Shown here: in pieces, positions 25,019 through 36,078 of the stretch
Position numbering within the stretch: the stretch's first letter is position 1
Layout: every line of letters begins with the position of its first letter
Assembly: GCA_020091685.1 (NCBI GenBank)
Contig: CM034601.1
Span: 3,906,920 to 3,970,919 of the forward strand
Length of the DNA stretch: 64,000 bases
Origin: Lutjanus erythropterus
Taxonomy: Eukaryota > Chordata > Actinopteri > Lutjaniformes > Lutjanidae
Direction: 5' to 3'
The notes under the pieces: model-generated
What the model was told of the DNA's origin: nothing
Databases searched by the model: none
The model's input: only the letters and a program-made list of their open reading frames with translations
Program-made: the position numbers and the translations under genes

Positions 25019-25592
25019 TCAGGCAGGATCAACTGTGCCTGCCAACTTCAGCTGGAAAAAGTGTCCTCAGACGTTTTTCATTCAAGCCACACAGGAGAGA
25101 TTCTCATCACAGATCTACCTTTTTTTAGACGTTGAGCCTGTGAACCCTGAGGCGATACTTCACAAGTAATTAACTTCAAATCTTTAATGTCACCAAAGCT
25201 CACAGGCTCTCTGTTAGCATGGTGACTTTACTAAAAGGTTTAATCATAGACCAGATTTAAAGCATATAGAACCAGAGAGGACGTCATCACAGCGAAGCGG
25301 GAAAAAAAAGGAAACCCGATGACCGAACTTTTAAGAGGAGAGAGACAGGAGAATCAGCAGAGAGAAGTGGGAGTGTCACTGCCAGGCTCAGGGTCCGGAT
25401 CGGCACCCCTCAGTGATTACAATGTGTTGGACAGAGTGGAAACCCTCTAAAGCGTCCTCAGACATTGAGAGATGGGAATGAGAAAGGTAGTTTAGGGGGA
25501 CAGAGGGCAGGGGGGAGGGAAGAGGGTGAGAAATGAGCAGAAGAAACATGAAATATTCAGACAATAACACAGACACAGTATATGTACAGTAC

Positions 25593-25609
25593 ATATATAT
25601 ATATATATA
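25593..25609. repeat. (AT)n microsatellite
   Basis: A short run of AT dinucleotides next to a GTACAGTACAT palindrome. Confidence -1.
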
Positions 25610-26138
25610 GTGGCTTATTCATAGTGAAGACAACATCAAGCAAACTAAAGATCAATCTGATGCTTTCCAATGAAACACTTCCAGCAAAGCCATTTGCAGT
25701 TCACTCTTCTGCAAACTGTCCATCAAAGCAAATTAAAAATGTAAACACAATTACTTTGGCTATTAATAATTTCACAGCAATAGCCTTCTATTCAGTTGAC
25801 AGACAAGGCAAACCTTCCCCATTATTACTTTGTAAAATAAAGTGAATGAAAGAACACAAACACAGTATCTTTGGCATATCATCAGGCCACATAGTGCTTG
25901 AATTATATACGCCGCACATCTGTCTAAAGCTGCAGCAGAGATGCTAACGTTGAACTATAAATCATTTCCTATTCCAAAGTCATGTTTACCAAGACCTTCT
26001 GTCACATGGAAGTCTACAAAAGGCTTTTTAATTGGGAGGTTTTTGTTGTTCTTAAGAAGCATGGAAGCTAAGAAACATCACCCCGTGTCCTTGGTCACAG
26101 GACATTTCTGGTATCTAAACTGGAAACTAGAATTATTA

Positions 26139-26212
26139 GTTGTACGCCTTCACCAACCAGTCAGGTTCCAGTTTGCATTCATGTCTATCAAGGCTGATAT
26201 GTAGTGAAGATA
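26139..26212 (+). repeat. interspersed repeat fragment, pair of 27349-27420
   Basis: GTTGTACGCCTTCACCAACC, TTCCAGTTTGCATTCATGTC and GATATGTAGTGAAGA are all found, diverged, at 27349-27420. An old fish repeat, non-coding. Confidence -1.
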
Positions 26213-26811
26213 AAATGTGTATTTTTTTAATGAAAGCTAAGGCTATATTGTCTCATGTGATTCCTGAGAATCATTTCCAGTGAGATACATGCAGTCTTCG
26301 ATGTGGTTGTCGTTCTTGTGTAGTGTTTTGTTAGTTCATACACACAATCCATCAATCTGCAGCCTTTGTGCCAAAGCTCCTAACAATCAACTGCTTTGTG
26401 CTTTTAAATTACACGACAAATTGTTTGTCATGATTCAAGAAAAGATGGAAATTATCCCGAGAGAAAATTACACTGAATAAATAAAACATATCCATAAACT
26501 GCCTGGGTTTACTTCACAGTCTCTTGTAAAAAATAGTTTCTAGGAAATGTATGGAGACTTTAAAATGGGTGCGTTGAAGAAAAAGGAAAGAAGACCTAAT
26601 GTTTGGGTGTGTGTGAGGAAGATGTAAAGAGTCCTCTTCGATCAGGCCCCCGCACAGTGACAGGTCAGCGCTGTGCTGCTCGCCTTTATCCCAGGAGAGA
26701 GACAGTGATGCTAAATTGCCTGTCCGTGTTCCTTGCTCTCTCGTTCTTTTCCGTCTCTCCCTCTCTCTCTCTTTATCTCCCTCCCTCCTCACCCCCACCT
26801 CTCTCTGTGAG

Positions 26812-26905
26812 AGGCTAACATCTTAATCATAATTGTGTCATGAGCCATAAACACTCATACGCTCGGCTGTGGAGGCAGCCTCGGGGGAAGTAATGGTGCT
26901 GAATA
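26812..26905. promoter_or_regulatory. candidate conserved non-coding element
   Basis: A compact unique block with CATCTTAATCATAATTGTGT and CATGAGCCATAAACACTCAT, dense in homeodomain/AP-1-like cores. It follows a pyrimidine-rich tract (26730-26810) and is followed by a repeat tail (AATAACTTTATTTGCAGAGC). Confidence -1.
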
Positions 26906-27348
26906 ATAACAATAACTTTATTTGCAGAGCACTTCTGTTAGAACTTTTCACAGCCTGTTCCTGTTCACATACAATGAAGAGTGATGCGACAGTATTCCAA
27001 CTAGAATAAAAATCTGATTGAAAAAAACATTTAGAGAGATTATACTTTTTTTTTTTTTTTACATATTTTAAAAAGAATTTGCACAAAATTTCTTGGAAAG
27101 AAAAGTGATAAAACTTTCTCATAAAAAAGTCATTTTTACTGTCTTAATTTTAGTCTGACATAACATGAGTTCTGGTTTTAAGTGTTTTTACTGCCACAGT
27201 CTAAATGTTGCTTTAGAGAACATCTTAAATGTTGCAAGAGAAATTGATGATCAGTGCTCTTAGTGGAAAAAAATTGGTAGTATACTTTCAACAAGTATAA
27301 GTGTCAGAAATATACGAGAAAAACTGAACCAGCATCACTCCCTTAGGG

Positions 27349-27672
27349 TTGTACGCCTCGGCCAAACAGTCAAATTGCAGTTTACATTTATGTCTGTCAA
27401 GACATATGTAGTTAAGACTTTGTCCTAAGGCCTTTACACTAAAAACCAGAAGCCCACTGCACCGAAAATACACTGTCTGGAGTTGGAGTTCAGTGACTGC
27501 CTGCCAGACCCCATTAACATATTGCTCAATTTAACTGTTATGAACATGTACTCCCTCTAAAAGATGACTGATGATTTCTTACAATGAATAAACAGACTCT
27601 AGACTCATTCTGTGAACATTCAGCATTAATTTTAAGTATAATAAATGTGAAACAGGCAAACAGAAACAGTTG
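27349..27672 (+). repeat. interspersed repeat fragments
   Basis: 27349-27420 matches 26139-26212. 27505-27545 (CCAGACCCCATTAACA, CTCAATTTAAC) resembles the CCAGACTCCATTGACA block of the 3.4-kb repeat. 27606-27670 matches 8805-8870. Pieces of one or more old abundant families in order. Confidence -1.
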
Positions 27673-29804
27673 GCCCTAGTGGTGCATGCACATGTGCACA
27701 AAAATAACATTTCTCATTCATCTACTTTTACTATTACAGTATCTTACATTCTTACATTCCTGCATTTCAGTTACAAGATAAACAGTCCAACCTATTACAG
27801 CACGAGAGATAGGAATCATACAAACATAATATAAAGGTTGAATTCTTTAAGTCATCAAAAAGAAAGTGTACCTCCATTCCATGTCTACCCTCAAGCTGTG
27901 AGACTCCTTAGTTCATCCTCCAACTTTCACCATAAAGATACTTTTATTCTTATTATTTATTATTTAAGTGAATTTACCTTATAAAAAATTTAAACCAGGC
28001 TACATACAAAAGAAAACAATGCACATTTAAAAATACTCATCAAATGGTTGATTCAAACTCAGGCCCTGGCTCTCACAGGACAGATAACCAATCATACTTG
28101 AGGATAATAGGGTGGCACTTAGAGTTGCCAGTCAGATTTTAGGGGTGGCCAGTGCCCCCGTCACGCACACCCTTGTGAGACGGTCTTGACAAACCAAAGA
28201 CACAATGCCTCCGGCCGTGACCGTCGCCGTGGCGGAGGCGTACAGAGTGCTGCAGCTCACTGCAGTTACTCCAGAAGATCTCAGGAGGGGAAAAGTGTGA
28301 GTCAGAGAGTCAGTGGACAGAAGGAGTCCAAGATGTGCCTGCTGAACTAATGCTGCTCTTTTAATCCACCCCCATGAGAAACTGTTGAGTAAAAGAGAGC
28401 CATTATCTAAAGTAGTTTCATTCATTTTCCAGACTGTGGAAATTATAAGGGATGCAACAGTCCAACAACCCAACACCCACGATTGACTCTACTGCTGTAG
28501 TCTGTAATTTATCTGCTAAGCCGATACATGGAGGGAGAGAAATGACTCTATACAGCCTTTATATTTTACTGTCTACCCTTAAAATCTGGCCTAATGAATT
28601 TGAAAATGCAGCTGCACCACTCTCAGTGGCTACTTGATGAATATTGAAATCCAAGAACTAATAGTTTGCTGACAAGATGCACTTGTCAGAAAATCGAATT
28701 CAGACGACAAGCAATCAGTAAATGTGGACACGGCGAAGAGGAAAATATAAACTTAGGTCGTTTTTGCATTTAAAGGTTGATGTTCAGTCGCAGCACAACG
28801 ATAATGTCAAGTCGAGTCAATTTAAAATAAAAAGTCTCTGAGGGCCTCACAATCTGAACAAAATACAATAACTTCTATCCTCAGGCCCTTTGTTCAAATA
28901 AGGAAAAACTCCATGAAAAAAGACAAAAAGAAAGGAGCCTCAGGGGGAGCAACAAGAGACGAGCAATAGATGTGCAGAGTTGACAGTATGCACCGTAAAA
29001 CTACAACATGGAGAATCAAAATGAATATAATGTTGGATAAATTTTGATGTTTCATGTGAAAAGATGTTCGGAGTGACAACAAACTGCCTCCAAGACTGAT
29101 GGAGGTTTGATGACAGGTAACGCACTACAGTGGTTGTTTTCTTACTGTGTTTGGCTCCTGGCACTTGGGGCAGAGTCAGCTAACTTAGCTGCATGGCTAA
29201 TCAGGCTAACGGCACTTAGCTGCTAGGTATTTTAACAACAAGTAAAGCTATCAGGATGCTCAGTAAAAGCATCAGGAAACGTTGTAAATGATCTCTGTGC
29301 TGTATTTCTTGTCAGTCTCATTGGCTGTGTTCACTGGGAGTTTGCTAAGCTCAGTTCTGTCACCCGCTAACAGCAGCTAAGTTGTTTAAGGTGAGCAGCC
29401 AGAGGACATCAGAGGGAAAGCATTTAACCTTAACCTGTAAAATATGATCATGTTTCACTCAAATCATTACGTTGTGTTTTTGTACACGCCGACCCACAGC
29501 CCATCTGCTCCATGTAGCAGGTTAGCTAGCTTCACACATGATCTGCTATCACTGATAACACATCCCACAAAGTGAATAAAGTTTAGCCAGCAGGCCAATA
29601 AACACAGTATTTTGGTGAAGCAGAAGGTTTGAGGTGGCGAACATCTTTGAAGACACACCCACGTACCATGCTGTTGCTAGCAAGCTAACTATATATAAAA
29701 ATAAAAATATGTTCTTTTTTGAATTTTTTTTTGCTTATATTGCACGAAGTGACTGGGGATGTGATCTAAAAGGGTTAAAAGAGGCATTTTTCATTTAATC
29801 TCGA

Positions 29805-30034
29805 CTTTAATGCAGCAGTAATATTAATTCATAAACATCATAACAGTAAAAGACTGACGGGAACCATTTTACTGCACAGTGAGTACTTTTACTTTTCAGA
29901 CTTTAAGCACATTTTGCACATAATAACTTGAGTGAAATTTTAAATGTGGGGCTTTTACTCGTAATGGAGTATTCTCCCAGTGTGAATTAGTACTTTTAAT
30001 TAAGTAAAGGGTCTGAATACTTTTTTCCAACACT
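29805..30034 (+). mobile_element. 3' part of the 'TGGTGGAAAGTAAC' element
   Basis: Contains GAGTACTTTTACTTTTCAGA, GGGGCTTTTACTCGTAATGG, TTAAGTAAAGGGTCTGAATA and ends TTTTTTCCAACACTG, the worn form of the usual TTCCACCACTG end. Left side truncated. Confidence -1.
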
Positions 30035-30550
30035 GCTAAAACCTCACGCTGATGCAGTGGCACAGGAAGGGAAAGTTCTCACTCTCTGCTGTTAGATTAA
30101 AGTACCGTTGGCACAAAGAAAAGGGATCCTTTCTTGTTGAGGAGTGGTTGGTTCAGTGCCTCTGTCTCAGTCATTTCTCAGCATTTCCTCGGTATTACAC
30201 AGGGATTGTCGGTGATCCAGAAAATATCAGAAACCTTCTACTGGCTCAGCTGGCCGTCCGTTAGCAGGATCTCTCTGCCTATTGGACAAGTCTGTGGGGG
30301 ATTTTACAGAGGAAGCTTGTGGATTTTCTGTGGCTCAACCAGATGGCACACAACTTCTCTTTCCAAAACCACAGTAAATAAATATTAATCTCACAGCCAA
30401 AAGCAGCTTCCCGGAGACAGATCCTTGGAAGCGCGGTCGCTGTGGGCTTCAGCATTTCTTTTGAGCTCAGCAGGGGTCTCTACCGACCACAAACAATCTC
30501 TCTGGCTTTAAATCAGAGTTCTGTATACCCACAGTCCCTTAGTGATGAAC

Positions 30551-30574
30551 TTTTTTTTTTTTTTTTTTTTTTTT
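30551..30574. repeat. T24 homopolymer
   Basis: A 24-base T run; possible remnant of a retroposon A-tail on the minus strand, but no body was recognised beside it. Confidence -1.
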
Positions 30575-31310
30575 GGAAAAGAGGCTAGTTTGTCTTTTTA
30601 TGGCAGAAATGCTAAAAGAGCATAACTACACTGTGTTTCTGGGTATTCTCACTTTCCAGTTCTAGCAATCATTATCCAAAAGCATGCAGGCTGCAACCAT
30701 CACAAAGATAATCTCTCCTTTTATATAAGACTGAACTCCTGTCTACAACTACCAGACACAGACAGGTCTCAGATCTCCTAGGATTGTCTTTTTTACACTG
30801 GTTTGAATGTGCAGATAATCTAAGTTAGTCTGGAACCTCTCAGTTCTTTTCTAAGGGGGGTTATCAGTGAGTGCAGACCAAAGTAGCTCTGGAGACTATT
30901 GGACAGACCTACAACCAATCAGGGTATTGAGAGATTTGACGTATAGTAGTTGGTTAACTGAACTTTTACCAAATCGTGTGTGGCAAATATGTTTATAAGA
31001 AATCAAGCTGCTGGTTTTCTTTTAGAGAAAATACGCAGTCCAGTTCCTTTAAATGTGATGCAGTTCAACAGAAACAGTTCCACATCATTGACAGCCATTT
31101 TGGTTATTTTATGAAAATTCCTCAACAGATAATCTTTTTTTAAATTTGTAATGTTTTTTGCAAAAATAGCTCATGTTTTATCTTTGAAACAGTCCAAACG
31201 CTGTTGTATAACATTAATTACTGAACTATGCGACCATGCAGATGAGTTACATTAGAATAATTGGTCCAATGTGATCATCACCAGATGAAAAACAGCCATC
31301 TGTCATTCGT

Positions 31311-31634
31311 GGTGACGTGTTCATATCGTGACACCCTGAACCACCCAGACATCTCCTGAAGTAAAGGTTTGCGAAGTTATCATTATCACATTTAAATGTG
31401 ATTGGGAAAGCTGTTGCAGAGCGATGAGACCGGTGGTTTCATGATCACCTCACCTGATCCCGCCCTGAATATATTCCCAAACAGATGCGTACATGGACAG
31501 CTGTGGACACCACGGATACACAACCTACCATCTCCTGCTTGGCCTTAATTTTTTTAAAATTTCAACTGATGGTGCAAAATATTAAACTGAGGGTGCACTT
31601 CATACTTTCGCACCCCCATAGAACCGGGCCTGGC
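31311..31634 (+). repeat. interspersed repeat family C, copy 1
   Basis: Aligned over about 320 bp with 46935-47235: shared GGTGACGTGTTCAT start, CTGAACCACCCAGACATCTC, AATGTGATTGGGAAAGCTGT, GATGAGACCGGTGGT, and ATTTCAACTGATGGTGCAAA. The end here (TTCGCACCCCCATAGAACCG) is hAT-end-like, but that is a weak guess. No coding content. Confidence -1.
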
Positions 31635-31714
31635 TGCTACCCACCTGTGATCTCATCACACAGTGCAAAGTTGCTGTTAAATGGATGTTAAAACAGACAT
31701 AATATGACCAGCCT

Positions 31715-32110
31715 GTTCTCCTTCACAGGTCATCAAATACTGATGCTTTGTCACGCCCCTCTCATACAAACCTAAAAGTTACCCTTTAGGTTCTGTATGA
31801 AACGCGCCACACTTTCAACTTCAGTACAAACCCATCTGCATCGGCTGACGTGGTATAAAGAGTGAGAAGATCTGCACATGAGGAAGGACGTGCGTGGATG
31901 GGTCAAACAAACATAAGACTTTTACTCAGGAGGCTGGGGCTCGCGTCCCACGTGAAGCCAATATGTTACTAAAGGCTACTTAAGGTACGTAACGTTCGGT
32001 GTGTCACATGACTTGCAGCTTTTGTCTTGTGATTTGCTTCACTTACGTCAAGTCATGTCAAGTACTTGATGTAACAAACTTATTTTAACTCCAACCATGA
32101 ACTTTTCCTA
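31715..32110 (+). repeat. interspersed repeat family A, copy 2
   Basis: Pair of 18839-19215. It extends at the right into CCATGAACTTTTCCTAAACC and AACCGAGTAGTTTTG, segments also seen on the opposite strand at 54385-54480 and weakly at 45200-45240 and 36960-36980. Confidence -1.
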
Positions 32111-34734
32111 AACCTAACCGAGTAGTTTTGTTGCCTAAACCTAAACAAATTAACACTGTTTCACAACCTGTTAACCACGTGTTAACGAGGTCTCAAACAG
32201 ATGCTTAACAGTACCTCGTCAATCGGTATGAGACACAGAGGGACGTGATGAAGACATCGGTATTGACAATTAACACAGCAATTTTAGCAAACAAAGATCA
32301 TATGCACATCACCCAGCCCAGGCTGGATAATTTGATGTTTCTCCATCATAATTGTTGAAAATTGATATATTTGTTCATCGCTGGTGAAGAGGTGTATAAT
32401 TTAGACAACTCAGTAAACAGTAAACAACAAAACTATTTCAGAACCAGCCTAACTTCATGTCCAGTCGAGAAGACACAGGAAAAACAGCATTGTACTCCAG
32501 TAATGGAATCTAAAGTGGGTTTTCTTTTCCAGTCGCCCAAACAAAGTGAGACTTGGATAATTACAGGCTGACAGTCTTCAATTCATAAAGTGTAGAAAGA
32601 ATCTGAGGTGAAAATTAAAGCAAAGTATCGACCAGCATCAACATCAACCCAGTGACTGCTGCATGAAAGCACATTTCTTTTTATTTTTCAAGAGAGCTTT
32701 TATGCAAAGAGCTCCTGAGTGACACCGGTCCTTTCGGTCTTAACACAAGTGGGCAGAAATAAAGAAGCCGCCGACCCCGTGGTGCTGCGCAGAAACAAAA
32801 GGAGGAGGAGTTCAGTCACAAGATGAATTGCAAGACATTGCAGAAAAATAAGAGAAGGCTCAAGTATGAAATCAAATGAAGAACAATGAAAGAAAGAAAA
32901 GATGTTTGGTACTCAGAAGGTAAAAGGATAAGTGTAAGAGAAGTGCACAGATTGAATCTTTGACCTGAAGGGCCTCAAAGGAGTGGATGGGTAAGAAGGG
33001 CCCTTCAGGATCTGAAGATAGTTATCTGAAGATGCTGGTGAGAGATACTGGAGTTCTTTTACCTCCCTGTGTGACCGTCGTCTGAAGTTTCAGTTTATTT
33101 TTAGCTGTTAGACAAAACCAGGTCGAAGGTTATGACACTTTTGACCAGGGAATTGGTAAGAGTGAGGATCTGTCTGAAGCTCTGGAGTGGAAATGTGCTT
33201 GAAAAACCCACACAGGTTTGTCTCTGTGACATTTAATATGAGGAAACTTTTAGAAAGGGGCAGTCATTTCTTTTTTTCTTTTTTAGACATGCTTTTAGAT
33301 ATTATTCTGTTATTAATTTAAATGTTGAGCTTTGACAAACAGCATCTTTACCTACAGACAAGTTACAAAGAAATCCCAGTTCAGCCCGATTAACTAAACC
33401 GCTGATGTGCAGGTGAAATAGAAAGTGAGTGCACCACCCAAAGTGTAGGTTATAAATACTTATTACACAGAAACACTGTGTATGCACACAATTTTGGCAT
33501 GGACTGTGGGTCAAAGTTGAAACAGGAAGTTGGCATTTGTCAAACACTGACAGAGCTGGACTGTGCAGCTCTTTTGGTGTAGCAGTAACCCCAGTCACAT
33601 TTACAGGAAACAAACTTTTTTCCCCATACATACAAGCCTGAAAACAGTTAGAGAATGCACTGACCGTGATACGCAATCCAGAAATAACTTTGTATAATCA
33701 CAGTTTGAGTCATTAGGTATTCAAGAGTAAAATAATTTTCGTGCAATCAATCAGGCAGCTCGCAAAACCCCTCAGGCTTATGAGCTCAGGGCCCAAAAAC
33801 AAAGAACAGTGAGCAGCTGTCAGTGAAATGAATGGAGCACCAACCAGGAACGTACGCAGTTCTTTTCATACATCCATCACAAAATCAATTGGATATTTAC
33901 AAAAGACTGGTTGGCACACTTTAACATTTGTCTCTGATTTCTCTTCTAACTGAGTTTAACTTTTTTATTGTTCTACAGCAGTGTCCTTCTTCAAATACAA
34001 ACATTAAAACTGAAGTGGGAGCATGCATGCTTTGTCTCCAAACTCCAACCTGTCTAAAAATGTTTTCCCATGTGACCTTGCATAGGTTTCTGGAGGGGAG
34101 GGCAACGTTGCTTATTGCCCCCGCCTCGTCTGAGTGCACTGGAACACATCTTATGGAACAGGGGTATCAAACATAATTTAATTCTGGGAGACATCAGCAT
34201 TATGTTTGACCTCAGAGGGTCGGTTGCAAATGTAAGACTTGTTATCATATTAAATAACTGCCTCTGCATGTGATTATAATTGGTTTTAGAAGTAATTTAA
34301 TAACTAAATAATCATTAATTAGCTCAGAAAGAGGAGTAAGTACAACTATTATTTACAATTAATTTTTAAAAATACATTCAAAGTAGTAGAATTGCAATGA
34401 TTAATTGATTACTTGTCAATGATTAATTTAATATACTATTTTGATATCTGATTAATCAGTTTGAGTAATTAAAAAAAGTAAAAACTTTCAGATATCAGCC
34501 TCCTATATGTGAATAGTTTCTGGTGTCTTTACTCCTCTGTGACAGTGAACTGAATATATTTGGGTTGTGGCCATTTTATAGACCAAACAAATAATCAGTT
34601 AATTGAGAAAATAACTGAGAATTAGCCCAAGTGTTAAGCCCAACAAAGTAGTATAAAAAAAAAGTCTAAATATTCCTCACAAGCTCTCACAAGCTACATA
34701 AAATGAAGTGCACACAATGAATATGACGCAGTGC

Positions 34735-34885
34735 TGTAGGTTAAACTGCCCATCAGTTATAAAGTAGATCAAATGAGCTCAACCTTAAAATCTACAGCAC
34801 TAAATGGCAACATACAGATAAACGTACCAACGATATTAATGTGAAAGCACTGACAGGAACCGTTTTACTGCACAATGAGATGTAG
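34735..34885 (+). mobile_element. middle part of the 'TGGTGGAAAGTAAC' element
   Basis: TAGGTTAAACTGCCCATCAG, TTATAAAGTAGATCAAATGA and the ACAGGAACCGTTTTACTGCA segment; the last also occurs in the copy at 29805-30034. Both ends lost. Confidence -1.
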
Positions 34886-35029
34886 CTCATGTAACTACAT
34901 GTTTATTTAGAGCTCAAAATAGGTCAACATCCATAATGTCTAATTCTCCTCGTCACCGTATCAGGATTTTTCATCTAACGTGTAATTTCATTTTGGACTA
35001 AACCTCTTTGCATTCATTTCCTCAGCGTG

Positions 35030-35260
35030 ACAATCATGTCACGGGCTGACTGATGCCAGTTTTGACTTCAAGCATGGTTTCCCATAAACATCTGTAGTAT
35101 TTACTGCACGCCGCGCTCATCCACGACATCATCATTATCGGTGCTCGACTGCAGTTGTCCATCTTCTCTTATGCGCGCTCAACATTCATTTGTATGCGCG
35201 GCCCTGCGTTGTTTGGGAGTCTGGGACTATTTAGAACAACAATTTTTATGGTAAGTGCCA
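35030..35260. promoter_or_regulatory. candidate conserved non-coding element
   Basis: Unique block with TTTCCCATAAACATCTG (forkhead-like), TATTTACTGCACGCCGCGCT, a run of CATCATCATTATCG, and AACAACAATTTTTATGG (SOX- and caudal-like). It carries more CpG than its surroundings. Among the better regulatory candidates in the intron. Confidence -1.
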
Positions 35261-35294
35261 ATCGGTCATGCTGTACTCTCTCAGAGACGTGATG

Positions 35295-35535
35295 GACTTA
35301 AAAAAAAAGAAAAAAAGAAAAAAGAAAACATCAGATAAGTGTACAGAGAGAGACGAACAGAGAAATGAGAGACAAAAGTGGAAGAGAGAGAGAGATAAAG
35401 TGAGGGAGAGAGAGAAATACCTCGCAAGAAGTTGCAGAATGAAAGAAACAAAAGGGGTGGAGGGGAGACGAGAGAGTGGGGGAGCGCGGGAGAAGAAACC
35501 ACGGGACAAATGAACGAGACAAAGAGGGAAATATA
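35295..35535. repeat. purine-rich low-complexity tract
   Basis: Long A/G-biased stretch (GAGAGAGAGAGA and AAAAAGAAAAAAG types). The open frames on both strands across it (Lys/Arg/Glu-rich one way, Phe/Ser/Leu-rich the other) are artefacts of this bias. Confidence -1.
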
Positions 35536-35886
35536 GAGATAAAGGAGAGAAGGAGATATCTGTGTGTTCCAGAGAAACAAAGACAGCATAACCTTGAAGG
35601 ACAAGTTGAAAATCAACAGTCAGGCGATAGTTTTGATTTTTAATATAATATTCACATGACCTATGTACGCTGAAAGAAATATGTCTGAAAAAGACACGTA
35701 CTGCTGCTTAAATCTTTGTAATAAACTTTTTTAATTAACCTGACTGAACTTTGTTTCTTTGTTTACGTCATCCACTGGTGGCACAATCACAGACTTAACT
35801 GATATGTTTAGGCAACTCAAAATGCTCAAACTTTGGGGAAGAAGTCTGCACTATGATGATCCAGCTCAGTCTCATTTCCCCACTCC

Positions 35887-36078
35887 TTAAAGGGACAGTT
35901 CACCCAAAAATGAAAATTCAGTCATTATCTACTCACCTTCATGCCGACATAAAAACATAAAATGCCTCCATACTGCTTGTTTTGCACACTATCTGAACTA
36001 GGTGTGTGTGGTGTGACGGTGTGCAAACAGCATGCTGGGACTTTTGGAGACTTGGATTATGTCAGAGGAGCAGTATGA
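35887..36078 (+). mobile_element. deleted copy of the foldback MITE
   Basis: Begins with TTAA and AAGGGACAGTTCACCCAAAA, then ATTCAGTCATTATCTACTCA, then the loop of the 22.3-kb element (GGTGTGTGTGGTGTGACGGT, GTGCAAACAGCATGCTGG). The right arm stops at GAGCAGTATG, so the 3' terminus is missing. Confidence -1.

Noticed and set aside
24741-25169. 142-codon plus-strand frame, the longest in the window
   Set aside because: It covers a fragment of the TTAA MITE family (24860-25018), so it is a chance frame in a repeat.
28132-28476. 114-codon minus-strand frame
   Set aside because: No recognisable domain; composition and position in the sgcd intron give no support for a gene.
31900-31960. GGGGCTCG-type motif that recalls the T-arm of a tRNA or SINE head
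   Set aside because: No second promoter box or cloverleaf could be made around it; it belongs to repeat family A.
35246-35616. Three overlapping minus-strand frames and one plus-strand frame in the purine-rich tract
   Set aside because: Composition artefact: Phe/Ser/Leu-rich one way and Lys/Arg/Glu-rich the other, no domain.
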